A DNA stretch of 64,000 nt. It comes from Diplonema papillatum. Taxonomy: Eukaryota > Euglenozoa > Diplonemea > Diplonemida > Diplonemidae. Each line of letters starts with the position of its first letter. The stretch's first letter is position 1. Where the stretch lies: NCBI GenBank assembly GCA_030068145.1, contig JAPJBO010000941.1, forward strand, positions 1-64,000. The letters are read 5' to 3'. This document shows positions 10,610-20,868 of this stretch, piece by piece. Below the pieces are notes generated by a model that saw only the letters and a list, made by a program, of their open reading frames with translations, searched no databases and had not been told where the DNA came from. Position numbers and translations under genes: made by a program.

Positions 10610-10822
10610 CATGCAGGGTCAAAACCTTGTGTCTTTTTGAAAATGGCAAAAAAAAAATTTCCGGAAAAAAAATGGGTTTTTTTGATTTTTAAAAGTTTGG
10701 AACAAACTCTGCAGTAATTTTTGCGGAAGTTGAGCAAAATTTTTTTTTGCCAAATTTTTTTTTTGGGGTCCATCGGCCCCGCGGGAGCGTTTCAAAAAGA
10801 CACAAGGTTCTGACCCTGCATG
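10610..10822. mobile_element. CATGCAGGG MITE in the right arm
   Basis: A complete 213-bp copy flanked by GTAA (10606-10609 and 10823-10826). The site is the same point of the 38-bp repeat, read on the other strand, as the copy at 9287-9500. Confidence 0.88.
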
Positions 10823-10956
10823 GTAATGGAAATGCTCTACCATGCAGGGTCAAAACCTTGTGTCTTTTTAAAACGCTCCCGCGGGGCCGGTGGAGCCCTA
10901 AAAAAATTTTTGGAAAAAAAAAATTTTCCTCAACTTCCTCAAAAATTAGGCGGGTC

Positions 10957-11345
10957 TGGATCAACCCAATCTGGATCAATAAAAACTGGATCAAAAAAAA
11001 CTGGATCAAAAAAAACTGGATCAATAAAAACTGGATCAACTTTCCTGGTCAAAAAACTGGATCAAACTTTGATCCAGTTTTTTTCAGGTGGGTACACCTG
11101 GATCAAAAAAAACTGGATCAATAAAAACTGGATCAACTTTTTTGATCCAGTTTTTTTCAGGTGGGTACACCTGGATCAAAAAAAACTGGATCAAAAAAAA
11201 CTGGATCAAAAAAAACTGGATCAAAAAAAACTGGATCAAAAAAAACTGGATCAAAAAAAACTGGATCAAAAAAAACTGGATCAAAAAAAACTGGGTCAAA
11301 AAAAACTGGATCAAAAAAAACTGGGTCAAAAAAAACTGGATCAGC
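10957..11345 (+). repeat. 15-bp array, Merlin left arm
   Basis: About 25 units of CTGGATCAAAAAAAA with TCAATAAAAA and TGGGTCA variants, broken by two GGTGGGTACACCTGGATC segments. The inverted right arm is at 15050-15435. The number and spacing suggest clustered transposase-binding sites, which is inference. Translated KKTGS repeats here are not protein. Confidence 0.9.
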
Positions 11346-11827
11346 TTTTTTGGTCAGTTTCTGGACCAAAAAGTTGTTAGAAGGGTCACTCAACAGCTCA
11401 GCACAAGTGCTGCCCAGGCCTTGTGACCCTGGGTGGCGTTTTCCCCCTTTTCTGCCCAGGCCTTGCGACCTTGGGCAGTTTTTTTTTGTTTTGTTTTTTT
11501 TTTTTGGGCATGTTCTTTTTAATTGCTGGGTTTTTTCGGGGGTTTTCCCAGATAATCTACTGTACAACAGAAAAAGGCATTGGCCAAAGGACCAGCTCTA
11601 AGAGAAGAAAACATAGAAAAAGGGGTTTTAAAAAGTGTGTCACCTACCTGAGGAACGACTCAGGGAGAAAAAAATGCATTGGTCAAAGGGCTGCTAAGAG
11701 AAGAAAATGAAAAAGAGGGTTAAAGTGTGTCACCTAAGGACTCGGGGGAAAAAAATGCATTGGCCTAAGGGCCAGCTCTAAAAGAAGAAAATGTAGCAAA
11801 AAAGGGGTTGAGGAGGGATGCACAGTC
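11340..11827. other. Merlin, between left arm and transposase: nothing coding seen
   Basis: T-rich sequence followed by three diverged copies (about 11555-11800) of a roughly 80-bp unit containing GCATTGGCCAAAGGACCAGC and AGAAGAAAA. This would be the 3' flank of the transposase gene. No terminator or other gene is recognised. Confidence 0.5.
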
Positions 11828-14211
11828 TTACTCTTGCTTCTGTGGTGTTCTCTTCAAGGCAAGTCGCCGACGCTTAGAAGCATCAGCACCTTCATCCATG
11901 TCAAGCACAGTTGGGGTCATTGGGAAGGTTGATTCATCCTCTGAGTGCTCCTCTGACCGCTTCTTCGAAGACGAGAAAGTTAAAACAAGGCTGTTCCGAG
12001 TCTTTGAGGATGGAGGAGTGCAAGGGTTTGTAGGTGCCCTTGGGGGTTTTTTTGTCCTGAGGTCCGAGTTTGAAAATGTTTGGCGTGAAGGAGGAACTTT
12101 GGCTTGGGAAGGAATGCCCAGATGGCTCATGATGGCATTCAAGCCGCTTTGAAGCTGTGCCACAGTACCTTCAACATTGGCCATACGTGAGTCCAGCCGT
12201 GGACCAGTAGACGGAGGGGACACTGTCAATGAAGAAGAAGATGAAGCCTTGTGTGCAAACGGGGCAAAAGGGTTCTTTTCTGATGCTTCACCCAGCTTTA
12301 CTTTGAAAGCCTCAGAGGCTCGGGGTCTCTTTACAGGCCTTGCAACAGGTGTTGCCATTGCAGCTGGTGCAGCCGGGGCAGCTGGTGGAACTAGCACTGG
12401 GTCAGCTGCAGGAGCTGGGTCAGCTGCAGGAACTGGTGCAACTGGGTCAGCTTCAGGAACTGGTGCAACTGGGTCAGCCGGCAGTTCTGGTTCTTTTGAA
12501 CCTGTCCCACGAGACACAGCCAACATGTAGCGAACATGGGTAAAAGCATCTCCTATGCAGACAAGTCCATCATGAAAGATGTCCCCAGGACCGTTCTGTT
12601 TCCTCCAAAGGCTCACAAGAACTTCTTCAACCTTTCGAACATTCTGAGGCCCAGTTGTTCGCAGTGCTTGCTTCAGCCGGCCCCACTGACCATCTGCCAA
12701 TTGGGTTCCTGCAACCCACCCGCGAGCGCTGTATGCTTTCCTGACTTCTTCCACAGAGCCGTCAGCATTGCCACAAATGAGATCTTTCAAGACATTGGTT
12801 TCACTGGACCAGGTTTCATCCTTTGGAACACCAAACTGCTTGGACTTTGCAGTCGACTTCTCAATCAATGAAGTTACCCGTCTTGTGAACTCATGCTTCC
12901 CGTGGTTCACCCACGCATAGCGCACTTTTTCACGGCCGTCGGGCTCATTCTTCCACCAGAACGAGCTGTTGCTTTCGTTGGGGCTGAAATATGCTCGGTA
13001 TGTGGCTGCCCCGTCTGTGGAGAGAAAGAGGGGATTGGTTGGTGTACCAATTGCCAGGATTCCCTCACTCAATACTGCATTCAGCTCTTCTCCAGAGATG
13101 GGGGGTGGCGATGGGATTACTGCATGGGAGGTGTTGTTGGTCCAAAGACCCAGTCCAGACGGGAGTTCGACAAGTTTCCCAGGTTGAACAAGCTTTTGCC
13201 ACCTTTCCGGGAGTACGCGAAGAATGCAACATCCTGAGTCCCGCTCTATAAACCCAACGAAGCGCATGTATGCATACTCCGCCTCTGCTCCTGTCCCGCG
13301 TTTGCGCACTCCAATGCTGAATTCATCTACCTCTACACACGTTCCTGGCCCACCAATCGGAAGTGAGGATGCTTCTGCCATCTTCAAAGACTCACATGAC
13401 AACTCCCGCATCAGGGAACTGAGCCTGCTGTGTGTCTTGGAGCTCAAGTACTGGTAAGAGTCTTGTTGCTTGCAAGTCATTCCAAGGCAGTGGCCATGAA
13501 TTTTGTTCAGAAACTGACAGACAGAGATCTTTGGGCCTGCATTTTTGTGTGTCTGCTCCATGTCGTCAAGGTCCCCTCCCAGAACAGCATCAATGCATTC
13601 ACCAACCACAACTCGACCACTGACTGTCTCGTTGCAGATCTTGCCGTTGACCGTCTGATCACACTGCCAGAGTGGCCATCCACCAGGTTGATGTGTCCAC
13701 TCAGAGAGCTCCTTGTTGCACTCTGGGCAGTGCACAGTAGCAGGAAGGACACCATACTCTTGAAGCATTTTGACCATCGCAACTTCACCTCCAGCCACAA
13801 TTTCCAAGAACTGCAAGTTAGGTCTTTGCCTGCGCTTCGCCTTGCTTGACCCTGAATACCATGCAGGGTCAAAACCTTGTGTCTTTTTAAAACGCTCCCG
13901 CGGGGCCGATGGAGCCCTAAAATTTTTTTTGGAAAAAAAAAAATTTGCTCAACTTCCTCAAAAATTACTGCAGAGTTTGTTCCAAACTTTTAAAATTCAA
14001 AAAACCCAATTTTTTCTGGATTTTTTTTTTTTGCCATTTTCAAAAAGACACAAGGTTTTGACCCTGCATGATACAGCATCCTTGCTGCTGCTGCCTTGCC
14101 TTTTTTTCCTTCAGTAATCCAGTAACGATCCTTTGACCGGTGCTGGTGGGCAGATACTGCCAAGCCTTTGCTTTCGTTCTTGTCAGTCTTCATTTTTAGT
14201 GTTTCTCTCAA
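11828..14211 (-). CDS. Merlin transposase, split by a MITE
   Basis: The main frame runs from about 13857 down to 11828. Counted from the codon at 13816, an N-terminal zinc ribbon has Cys30, Cys33, Cys52 and Cys61. The ISXO2/IS1595 DDE-like core shows Asp163 (VEVDEFSIG), Asp268 (LSTDGAATYRAY), the VNHGKHEFTR motif and TQLADGQWGRLKQAL, where Asp375 stands where relatives often have Glu or Asn. The C-terminus has an Ala/Pro repeat (PVAPVPAADP) and a Ser-rich tail. On the far side of the MITE at 13860-14070, a 47-residue N-terminus starting MRETLKMKTDKN (14211) reads in the same frame once the MITE and one ATAC copy are removed. The gene was therefore open until that insertion. The enzyme would cut and paste this element and perhaps the other GGCRG-ended ones. 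Confidence 0.85.
13860..14070. mobile_element. CATGCAGGG MITE inside the Merlin transposase
   Basis: A complete 211-bp copy with ATAC at 13856-13859 and 14071-14074. It interrupts codons near residue 47 of the transposase. On the coding strand the insert is bracketed by GTATCA and a TTCAG, so splicing as an intron is conceivable, though the obvious GT-AG pair would not keep the frame. Confidence 0.88.
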
Positions 14212-14382
14212 GTTGTAACCTGTTGTGATGGGTGTGGCAAATCAAATCAATTCAATCAAGTGTTGTCCACTTCAACTGTCCTGTTGTGCTGGTGGGACTC
14301 AAAGCAGAAATGAAAGGGAGCAGGAGACAGAAGATTGAAGAATGGTTGAAGGAAGAGTAAGAAAATAACAGAAAGGTGTGCC

Positions 14383-15040
14383 TCAAGACAGAAACCTGGT
14401 TTAGCCTGTGTCTCTTCCCCAAGGGAAGATCAAGACAGAAATCCAGTTTGACCTGTGTTGGCAAGTGTGGCCTCAAGACAGAAACCTGGTTTAGCCTGTG
14501 TCTCTTCCCAAGGGAAGATCAAGACAGAAATCCAGTTTGACCTGTGTTGGCAAGTGCCTCAAGACAGAAACCTGGTTTAGCCTGTGTCTCTTCCAAAAGG
14601 GAAGATCAAGACAGAAATCCAGTTTGACCTGTATTGGCACCACACTCAACCCCCCCACCCACCTCACTTGCACCCACCTCACTCACACCATCCCACCCAC
14701 TCACACCCACACCACCCATTCACACCCACCCCACTCTTACCCACACCAGCCACTCACACCCACCTCACTCACACCCACCCACACCACCCACCTCACTCAC
14801 ACCCACACCACCCCACACCCACACCCACACCACCCATTCACACCCACCTCACTCACCACTTTCACCCACAGCCACTCACACCCACACCACCCATTCACAC
14901 CCACACCCACCTCACTCACCCTTTCACATCACCTCACACCCCACACACCCACCTCACCCACCCCACACCCACACACCCACCTCACTCAACCCACCCACAT
15001 CACTCACTCCACCTCACAATACACCCACACACACACACCA
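14383..15040 (+). repeat. Tripled 80-bp module and C/A-rich tract in Merlin
   Basis: Three copies of an approximately 86-bp unit (14383, 14470 and 14560), each with AAACCTGGTTTAGCC and GAAATCCAGTTTGACCTG. They are followed by about 400 bp of CACCCACCTCACTCACACC-like sequence. The same order, with a single unit, is the core of the 38-bp-repeat element. Confidence 0.8.
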
Positions 15041-15555
15041 CAAACTGGATCAAAAAACTGATCCAGTTTTTTTTTTGACCATAATGATCCAGTTTTTTTT
15101 GATCCAGTTTTTTTGATGACATTGATCCAGTTTTTTTTGATCCATTTTTTTTTGATCCAGTTTTTTTGGCCATATTGATCCAGTTTTTTTTGATCCAGTT
15201 TTTATTGATCCAGTTTTTTTTGATCCAGTTTTTATTGATCCAGTTTTTTTTGATCCAGGTATACCCACCAGGAAAAAACTGGATCAAAGTTTGATCCAGG
15301 TATACCCACCTGAAAAAAACTGGATCAACTTTCCTGGTCAAAAAACTGGATCAATAAAAACTGGATCAAAAAGTTGATCCAGTTTTTTTGGCCATATTGA
15401 TCCAGTTTTTATTGATCCAGATTGGGTTGATCCAGACCCGCCAAAAATTACTGCAGAGTTTGTTCCAAACTTTTAAAATTCAAAAAACCCAATTTTTTTC
15501 CGGAGTTTTTTTTTTTTGCCATTTTCAAAAAGACACAAGGTTCTGACCCTGCATG

Positions 15556-16272
15556 CTACTCGACTCTAACCGAAATTTTTCTCAATGAAAATGGCTTGCG
15601 ACTCTAACCGAAGTTTTTTGTAATGGAAATGCTCTACGCGACTCTAACCGAAGTTTTTCTCAATGAAAATAGCTTGCGACTCTAACCGAAGTTTTTTGTA
15701 ATGAAAATGGCTTGCGACTCTAACCGAAGTTTTTTGTAATGAAAATGGCTTGCGACTCTAACCGAAGTTTTTTGTAATGAAAATGGCTTGCGACTCTAAC
15801 CGAAGTTTTTTGTAATGAAAATGGCTTGCGACTCTAACCGAAGTTTTTTGTAATGAAAATGGCTTGCGACTCTAACCGAAGTTTTTCTCAATGGAAATGG
15901 CTTGCGACTCTAACCGAAGTTTTTCTCAATGAAAATGGCTTGCGACTCTAACCGAAGTTTTTTGTAATGAAAATGGCTTGCGACTCTAACCGAAGTTTTT
16001 TGTAATGAAAATGGCTTGCGACTCTAACCGAAGTTTTTTGTAATGAAAATGGCTTGCGACTCTAACCGAAGTTTTTTGTAATGGAAATGGCTTGCGACTC
16101 TAACCGAAGTTTTTCTCAATGAAAATGGCTTGCGACTCTAACCGAAGTTTTTTGTAATGGAAATGCTCTACGCGACTCTAACCGAAGTTTTTCTCAATGA
16201 AAATGGCTTGCGACTCTAACCGAAGTTTTTTGTAATGGAAATGCCTTGTGCGACTCTAACCGAAGAGCTGCC
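15556..16272 (-). repeat. 38-bp tandem array, right arm
   Basis: Inverted counterpart of 8328-10040, ending at the terminus 16272. The outer 90 bp match the left end exactly. Confidence 0.9.
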
Positions 16273-16636
16273 AGACGACTTTAAAGTGTTTCAAACAGAT
16301 CACAAACACGCTGAGCTCAAGTATACACTGCAATCAAGTGCTCCTAAACTGCTCGTGTTGCGAACGAATCAGCGGGATAGTGCACGAAAAGATGCTACAG
16401 CATACCACTGTTTAGCCAACAAGAACTAAGGCCGGCACGTTTCCGAGGCCGCTTCAATGTCCTGTATGGTTTTTGCATATCATGCAGGGTCAAAACCTTG
16501 TGTCTTTTTGGAAATGGCAAAAAAAAAATTTCCAGAAAAAAATTGGGTTTTTTGAATTTTAAAAGTTTGGAACAAACTCTGCAGTAATTTTTGCAGAAGT
16601 TGAGCAGAAACTTTTTTCCAACTTTTTTTTTTGGGG

Positions 16637-17750
16637 ATCAACCAGGTTTCTTGTCACTCAAACCAGACTGGACCGAGGAAAATCTGACGAATCAAAGATT
16701 CCCCGATACCAGAGATTGTATCGTGTCAAGCCTAGATTGATGCATGATCATTCTATTCATTCTTCAGCTTTCAAAGGGGCAGTCCTCGATCGTATCTCTA
16801 CGACCGATAGCTTTCCTCGATTGCCTTTTTTGTATTTCACCATCGTGTCTTCCCGATTACCTTGACCATTTGATCGAGCGCATACGAGTATGCTAACTCG
16901 GATCTGGAACGAGTCCATGGGAGAGGAACGGTCTTGACTTTTGCATTTTCATTGGCACATGACCGATTCATTTTGCATTCCCTCCATGTCTTTCGAGCAC
17001 GTGGTATGTCATTCATACTCATTCTAATCGGCATCCCTCTTCTTGAATCGCGAACGATTCTTTCCGTGGAATGTTAACACCGCCATTTGAGATTATCGAG
17101 GCGAGGTCATGCCAGATTAGTTAGCTATGTCACTAGAGCGGAGTGCTGCTCCGATTCAGAATGTGATTGACTCACTCTAGTGATTAGCGTTCTTGCCTTA
17201 TGAATACCAGTCTCTTTCATTTGCCAGTCTTTGATTTTCATTTCATGCGTGGTTGACCATCATATTACCAACAGGAGAGGTAGTGATCCTTCCGTCCTCC
17301 TGGAGCTCAAGAGCTTCCAGGAGGGGAGGACCCCCTTTCCTATATTGGGCATGACCCCTTTTCCCGAACTGGGGGGGTCGGCGACGCGCACGCGTCCCTC
17401 CCCCCCCCCCTCCCCCCCTCCCTACAGTTGCCTGTAGGAGAGAGAGGAGAGAGGAGAGAGGGAGAAGAGAGAGAGAGGAGAGAGAGCAGCGCACGAGAGT
17501 CACCTGGCAACAACGCGCCCACCTCATACCCTTGCTCCTGAGCACAACACCTCCATCTCCAATCTTCTCCGCGCCGGGAAGCTCCCGCACCGGCCCAGAG
17601 CTCAACCTTTTTACAAAGGGAGCCGAGGGCCAGAACAGGAACTTTGACGCGAAAAAAAATGGCGAGGGGTTTTTCCAAAAAATCAATCCATGCCTTTGAA
17701 GTGTGAACCTCACGAGACTAGACGATTTTTGGAAATCGTCAGTCGCTCTC
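16637..17750 (-). other. Ribosomal spacer or 5' external spacer up to the first bases of 18S
   Basis: On the minus strand this ends AACCTGGTTGATCC (16637-16650), the conserved start of 18S rRNA, cut after 14 bases. Upstream of that is spacer-like sequence, including a GA/CT-rich run (17420-17490). A stretch at 16837-17058 recurs on the plus strand at 55985-56207. I find no LSU rRNA sequence here, although it should lie between 5.8S and this spacer in an ordinary unit. Confidence 0.6.
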
Positions 17751-17984
17751 ATTGAAGATCCATTGATCGAACACCATCCAATTTCATCAAACCTTGCGAT
17801 TCAACTCCAGAAGATATGCGATGCTCGTTCTCGGACCCAGGATTTCAAACAGAGCATCGATCGGGTTGAATGATCTTTGCACCGCCACATTCTCGATTCA
17901 AACCGATTCAACTCGATCAACAATAATCAGCAAGCCAATCACCATCGAATCAAGAGTCGAACGCAGTCTGAGAGATTAGATTTT

Positions 17985-18145
17985 CAAGCGACACTCAACT
18001 GCTGATGGGCATGGGCGAACCCAGCCCGCTAATGCGTTCGACGACCTGATGAGTCTCATGCTTCTGCAATTCCCATTGACTATCGCGTCTGGCCGCGGTC
18101 TTCATCGTTCCCAGAGCCAAGACATCCACCGATAAGTGCAATTGA
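17985..18145 (-). rRNA. 5.8S rRNA
   Basis: The minus strand carries the conserved core GGTGGATGTCTTGGCTC, GAACGATGAAGACCGC, GAATTGCAGAAGCATGAG and TCGAACGCATTAGCGGGCTG, in the usual order and over the usual length of about 160 nt. Ends are approximate. It is embedded in a rearranged rDNA piece inside a MITE and is probably not transcribed as part of a working unit. Confidence 0.85.
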
Positions 18146-18520
18146 TGTCACCCTCGATCAACCGCAGTTGAGCCGAGGGGAACAGTTGTTTTGCCTTTCC
18201 GATTGCTCGGGATTTTCGATTTCCTTCATGACCATGTTTGAATCCTCGGTTTCCAATCTGTTTGAAAGTCGTTTCCTCATTCCATTCAGAATTGAAATCT
18301 TTGGTAACATGCAAGGTCAAAACCTTGTGTCTTTTTGAAAATGGCAAAAAAAAAAATTCTGGAAAAAAATTGGGTTTTTTGAATTTTAAAAGTTTGGAAC
18401 AAACTCTGCAGTAATTTTTGAGGAAGGTGAGCAAATTTTTTTTTTTCCAAAAATTTTTTTAGGGCTCCATCGGCCCCGCGGGAGCGTTTTAAAAAGACAC
18501 AAGGTTTTGACCCTGCATGG
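18146..18520 (-). other. ITS1 with a MITE at the 18S edge
   Basis: The spacer between the 5.8S start and the 18S end (CATTAC/CAAAG on the minus strand). Bases 18308-18519 are a MITE, leaving about 160 bp of ITS1. Confidence 0.75.
18308..18519. mobile_element. MITE at the 18S/ITS1 junction
   Basis: A complete 212-bp copy (left end CATGCAAGG, one change) flanked by GTAA (18304-18307 and 18520-18523). The site falls within a few bases of the mature 18S 3' end. Confidence 0.88.
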
Positions 18521-18969
18521 TAATGATCCTGCTGCAGGTTCACCTACAGCAACCTTGTTACGACTTTTGCTTCCTCTAGCTGAGAAACATTGCTTGGATT
18601 CGGGCGCTGAACTTGTTGCCAAGAACGAGCTTCCCTCTCCCAAGCTCTATCCCACAGCCAATCGGTAGCAACGACGGGCGGTGTGTACAAATGGCAGGGA
18701 CGTAATCAGTGCAAGCTGATGACTTGCGCCTACTAGGCATTCCTCATTCAAGGAGAATAATTGCAATCATCGATCCTCATCACGACGCAAGTTCAAAAGA
18801 TTTCCCATCCTCTTCAAGATAGGTAGCCGGAAGGCTCTCAAACTCGTTTAATGCGTCAGTGTAGTGCGCGTGCAGCCTAGGACATTTAGGAGCATCACAG
18901 ACCTGCTATTGGCTCGCTCTTCCGCGCGCTATAAGTCGCGCGCAGTCCCCTTAAGAAGTAGTGCGCGTC
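18521..18969 (-). rRNA. 18S rRNA, 3' fragment (about 450 nt)
   Basis: The reverse strand reads through universal SSU segments: AGCAGGTCTGTGATGC, GCACGCGCACTACACTGA, GTACACACCGCCCGTCG, AAGTCGTAACAAGGTTGC and GTGAACCTGCAGCAGGATCA at the 3' end. The 5' three-quarters of the gene are missing; the fragment begins at the MITE. This shows the host is a eukaryote and is the best sequence here for identifying it. It is likely a relic rather than a working gene. Confidence 0.93.
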
Positions 18970-19092
18970 TATCGGCCCCGCGGGAGCGTTTTCAAAAGAC
19001 ACAAGGTTCTGACCCTGCATGATATTGTATCAGCGAAAAGTGCACTTCGAAAAGTACCTGTACCTTCCACAGATCGGCAATGACTCCCATAC

Positions 19093-19304
19093 CATGCAGG
19101 GTCAAAACCTTGTGTCTTTTTGAAAATGGCAAGAAAAAAAATTCCGGAAAAAAATTGGGGTTTTTGAATTTTAAAAGTTTGGAACAAACTCTGCAGTAAT
19201 TTTTGAGGAAGTTGAGCAAAATTTTTTTTTTCCAAAAAAAATTTTAGGGCTCCATCGGCCCCGCGGGAGCGTTTTAAAAAGACACAAGGTTTTGACCCTG
19301 CATG
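19093..19304. mobile_element. CATGCAGGG MITE, first of a tandem pair
   Basis: A complete copy with ATAC on both sides (19089-19092 and 19305-19308). The right ATAC is also the left flank of the next copy. Confidence 0.88.
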
Positions 19305-19308
19305 ATAC

Positions 19309-19519
19309 CATGCAGGGTCAAAACCTTGTGTCTTTTTAAAACGCTCCCGCGGGGCCGATGGACCCCAAAAAAAAAAGTTGGAAAAAAAAAATTCGCTCAA
19401 GTTCAGCAAAAATTACTGCAGAGTTTGTTCCAAACTTTTAAAATTCAAAAAACCCAATTTTTTTCTGGAACTTTTTTTTTTGCCATCTCCAAAAAGACAC
19501 AAGGTTTTGACCCTGCATG
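19309..19519. mobile_element. CATGCAGGG MITE, second of a tandem pair, opposite orientation
   Basis: A complete 211-bp copy with ATAC at 19305-19308 and 19520-19523. It used the target duplication of its neighbour as its own target. Confidence 0.88.
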
Positions 19520-19629
19520 ATACCGCTTCTGGGGGTGGCTTCTCTGCTTCCAACTTTCCTGTGTGGTGATGTAGGGGCCCGCTTGTAGCCCACGAATCAG
19601 GGTTGTGCTGCCCCGACACTCAAACGACC

Positions 19630-20240
19630 TTCAAGGGCTTCAAGGCCAGACGACTGTTTAGTGTTGCAAACGAATCGCAAACACGCTGAAGTTGGGACTC
19701 CCACACACTGAAATCAAGTGCTCCTAGGCAGACGAACTGTTAGTGTTGTGAACGAATCGCAAACACGCTGAGATTGGGACCCCACACACTGAAATCGACT
19801 GAGAACAACCTGAGCGATCTCTCTTAATAAAATATTTAAGCGCCGAAGGCGCAACCACCCAATCCAACTTTGTACACACGAAACAGAGATCTTATGAATC
19901 AACGAAAAGTGAGCAAAAAGTAGCCTGTAAAACCGGAACAAGTCGGAAACCCCGTCGGGGGAAAGTACGACCTTCAAGTGCTCCAAGGCCAGACGACTGT
20001 ATAGTTGCAAACGAATCGCAAACACGCTGAAGTTGGGACTCCCACACACTGAAATCAAGTGCTCCTAGGCAGACGAACTGTTAGTGTTGCGAACGAATCG
20101 CAAACTCACTGAAATTGAGACCCCACACACTGAAATCGACTGGGAACAACCTGAGCGATCTCTCTTAATAAAAGATTCAAGCGCCGAAGGCGCAACCACC
20201 GAAACCGACTTTGTACACACGAAACAGAGATCTTATGAAT
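19630..20240 (-). repeat. Satellite block, inverted arm
   Basis: Two to three inverted units of the 350-365 bp satellite. The matching arm in copy 1 (437-2507) has about six. Confidence 0.85.
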
Positions 20241-20868
20241 CAACGAAAAGCGAGCGAAAAAGAGCGTGAAAAACCGGAAGAAGTCAAAATAGTACCTGTA
20301 TCTGCCACAAGACTCCTTCGCCAGCGCTGTTTGCGATGTGGTGTTTTCTCTGTTAACATTCCTGTGAGGTGGAGTTGGGGTTGGTTTACCATCCTCCAAG
20401 CGAATGGATTGGAACAGCAATTGTAGCCTACAAATCCGGTTTGTCCTGCTTCATCGTAGCTGGCTGCGCAACAAGAACAAAAGTGTGGAAAGTAAGTAAC
20501 TATGTATTTCTTTGTCTCCCCATCCACCTATATGTGTGGCTGTCATCAGAGAGAGAATCATTACGTTGTTGGTGCCGTGCGCCTACAACGACGCGGCCTT
20601 GTCGTAAACGATGATGATTGCGTCGATGATGGCGCAGCCGGGGGCGTTCTGGCTGGTGGGTGCGACCGCCTGCGAGTGTTAACAGGTTGTGTCGCTGGTT
20701 CTTTTTGATCGCTTGGCCCACGGCGGCGGCTAGCACCTTGGCAGAGACTCTCAACTCCCGCTGAACAATACGTCTTGCGGATACTCGGGCACCGCATCAG
20801 TGCTTGCCCAACATCCATTCGGTCTCCAGCAGCAAAGCACTTGTGAGATCGCTGTTCAGTGTGGAGGT
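20241..20868. other. Single-copy centre of the large transposon
   Basis: Bases 20240-20676 match the reverse complement of 1-437. The rest has no counterpart in the window. Short frames occur on both strands, but none has a recognisable domain. I see no gene. Confidence 0.5.

Larger units (their letters stand above)
10949..15442. mobile_element. Merlin/IS1595-type DNA transposon, 4494 bp
   Basis: Both ends begin GGCGGGTCTGGATCAACCC and agree for about 46 bases. The 8-bp target duplication AAAAATTA (10941-10948 and 15443-15450) is perfect. Eight- to nine-bp duplications and a GG start are typical of Merlin. The arms are arrays of a 15-bp unit CTGGATCAAAAAAAA (10957-11345, and 15050-15435 inverted). 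Inside lie the transposase on the minus strand, a tripled 80-bp module and a C/A-rich tract. Identical ends and an undamaged duplication suggest recent insertion. A MITE at 13860-14070 has since split the transposase near its start. Confidence 0.92.
10841..15555. mobile_element. CATGCAGGG MITE interrupted by Merlin
   Basis: The two halves of one MITE, with CTAC at 10837-10840 and 15556-15559. Removing Merlin and one AAAAATTA copy leaves 213 bp, the normal length. This dates the MITE before the Merlin insertion and after the 38-bp-repeat element. Confidence 0.88.
8322..16272. mobile_element. Non-autonomous element with 38-bp-repeat arms
   Basis: The left end starts GGCAGCTCTTCGGTTAGAG at 8322; the right end is its reverse complement, finishing at 16272. 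The target duplication AGACGACT (8314-8321 and 16273-16280) is perfect. The inverted arms consist of a 38-bp unit, CTTCGGTTAGAGTCGCAAGC plus an A/T-rich half in two versions (ATTACAAAAAA or ATTGAGAAAAA). The short core (about 10041-10480) carries a module also found inside Merlin. There is no coding capacity. Three MITEs and, inside one of them, a Merlin have inserted since; without them it is about 2.8 kb. Termini and duplication length suggest a Merlin-mobilised derivative. Confidence 0.85.
16481..19021. mobile_element. MITE enclosing a 2.3-kb rDNA fragment
   Basis: The left part (16481 to about 16636) and right part (about 18970-19021) together make one MITE of about 207 bp. It is flanked by ATAT (16477-16480 and 19022-19025) inside the arm of the large transposon. 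The rDNA sits at the MITE's GC-rich segment, where CCATCGG is reduced to ATCGG. Either rDNA was inserted into the MITE or the MITE carried rDNA when it landed. The intact ATAT duplication does not decide between them. Confidence 0.82.

Noticed and set aside
8322-16272. hAT classification because of the 8-bp duplication
   Set aside because: hAT ends begin CAGNG or similar; these begin GGC, and the only transposase nearby is Merlin-type.
19305-19308. Assembly artefact at tail-to-tail MITEs
   Set aside because: Each member differs in sequence and each shows its own correct 4-bp flank; the same arrangement recurs at 7187-7190.
1-20676. A single giant inverted-repeat element with the recombinase gene at its centre
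   Set aside because: The GGTGAGCA duplication at both sides of the 7239-25144 unit and the sharp ends at 3650 and 25144 show two separate elements; the apparent palindrome comes from their opposite orientation.
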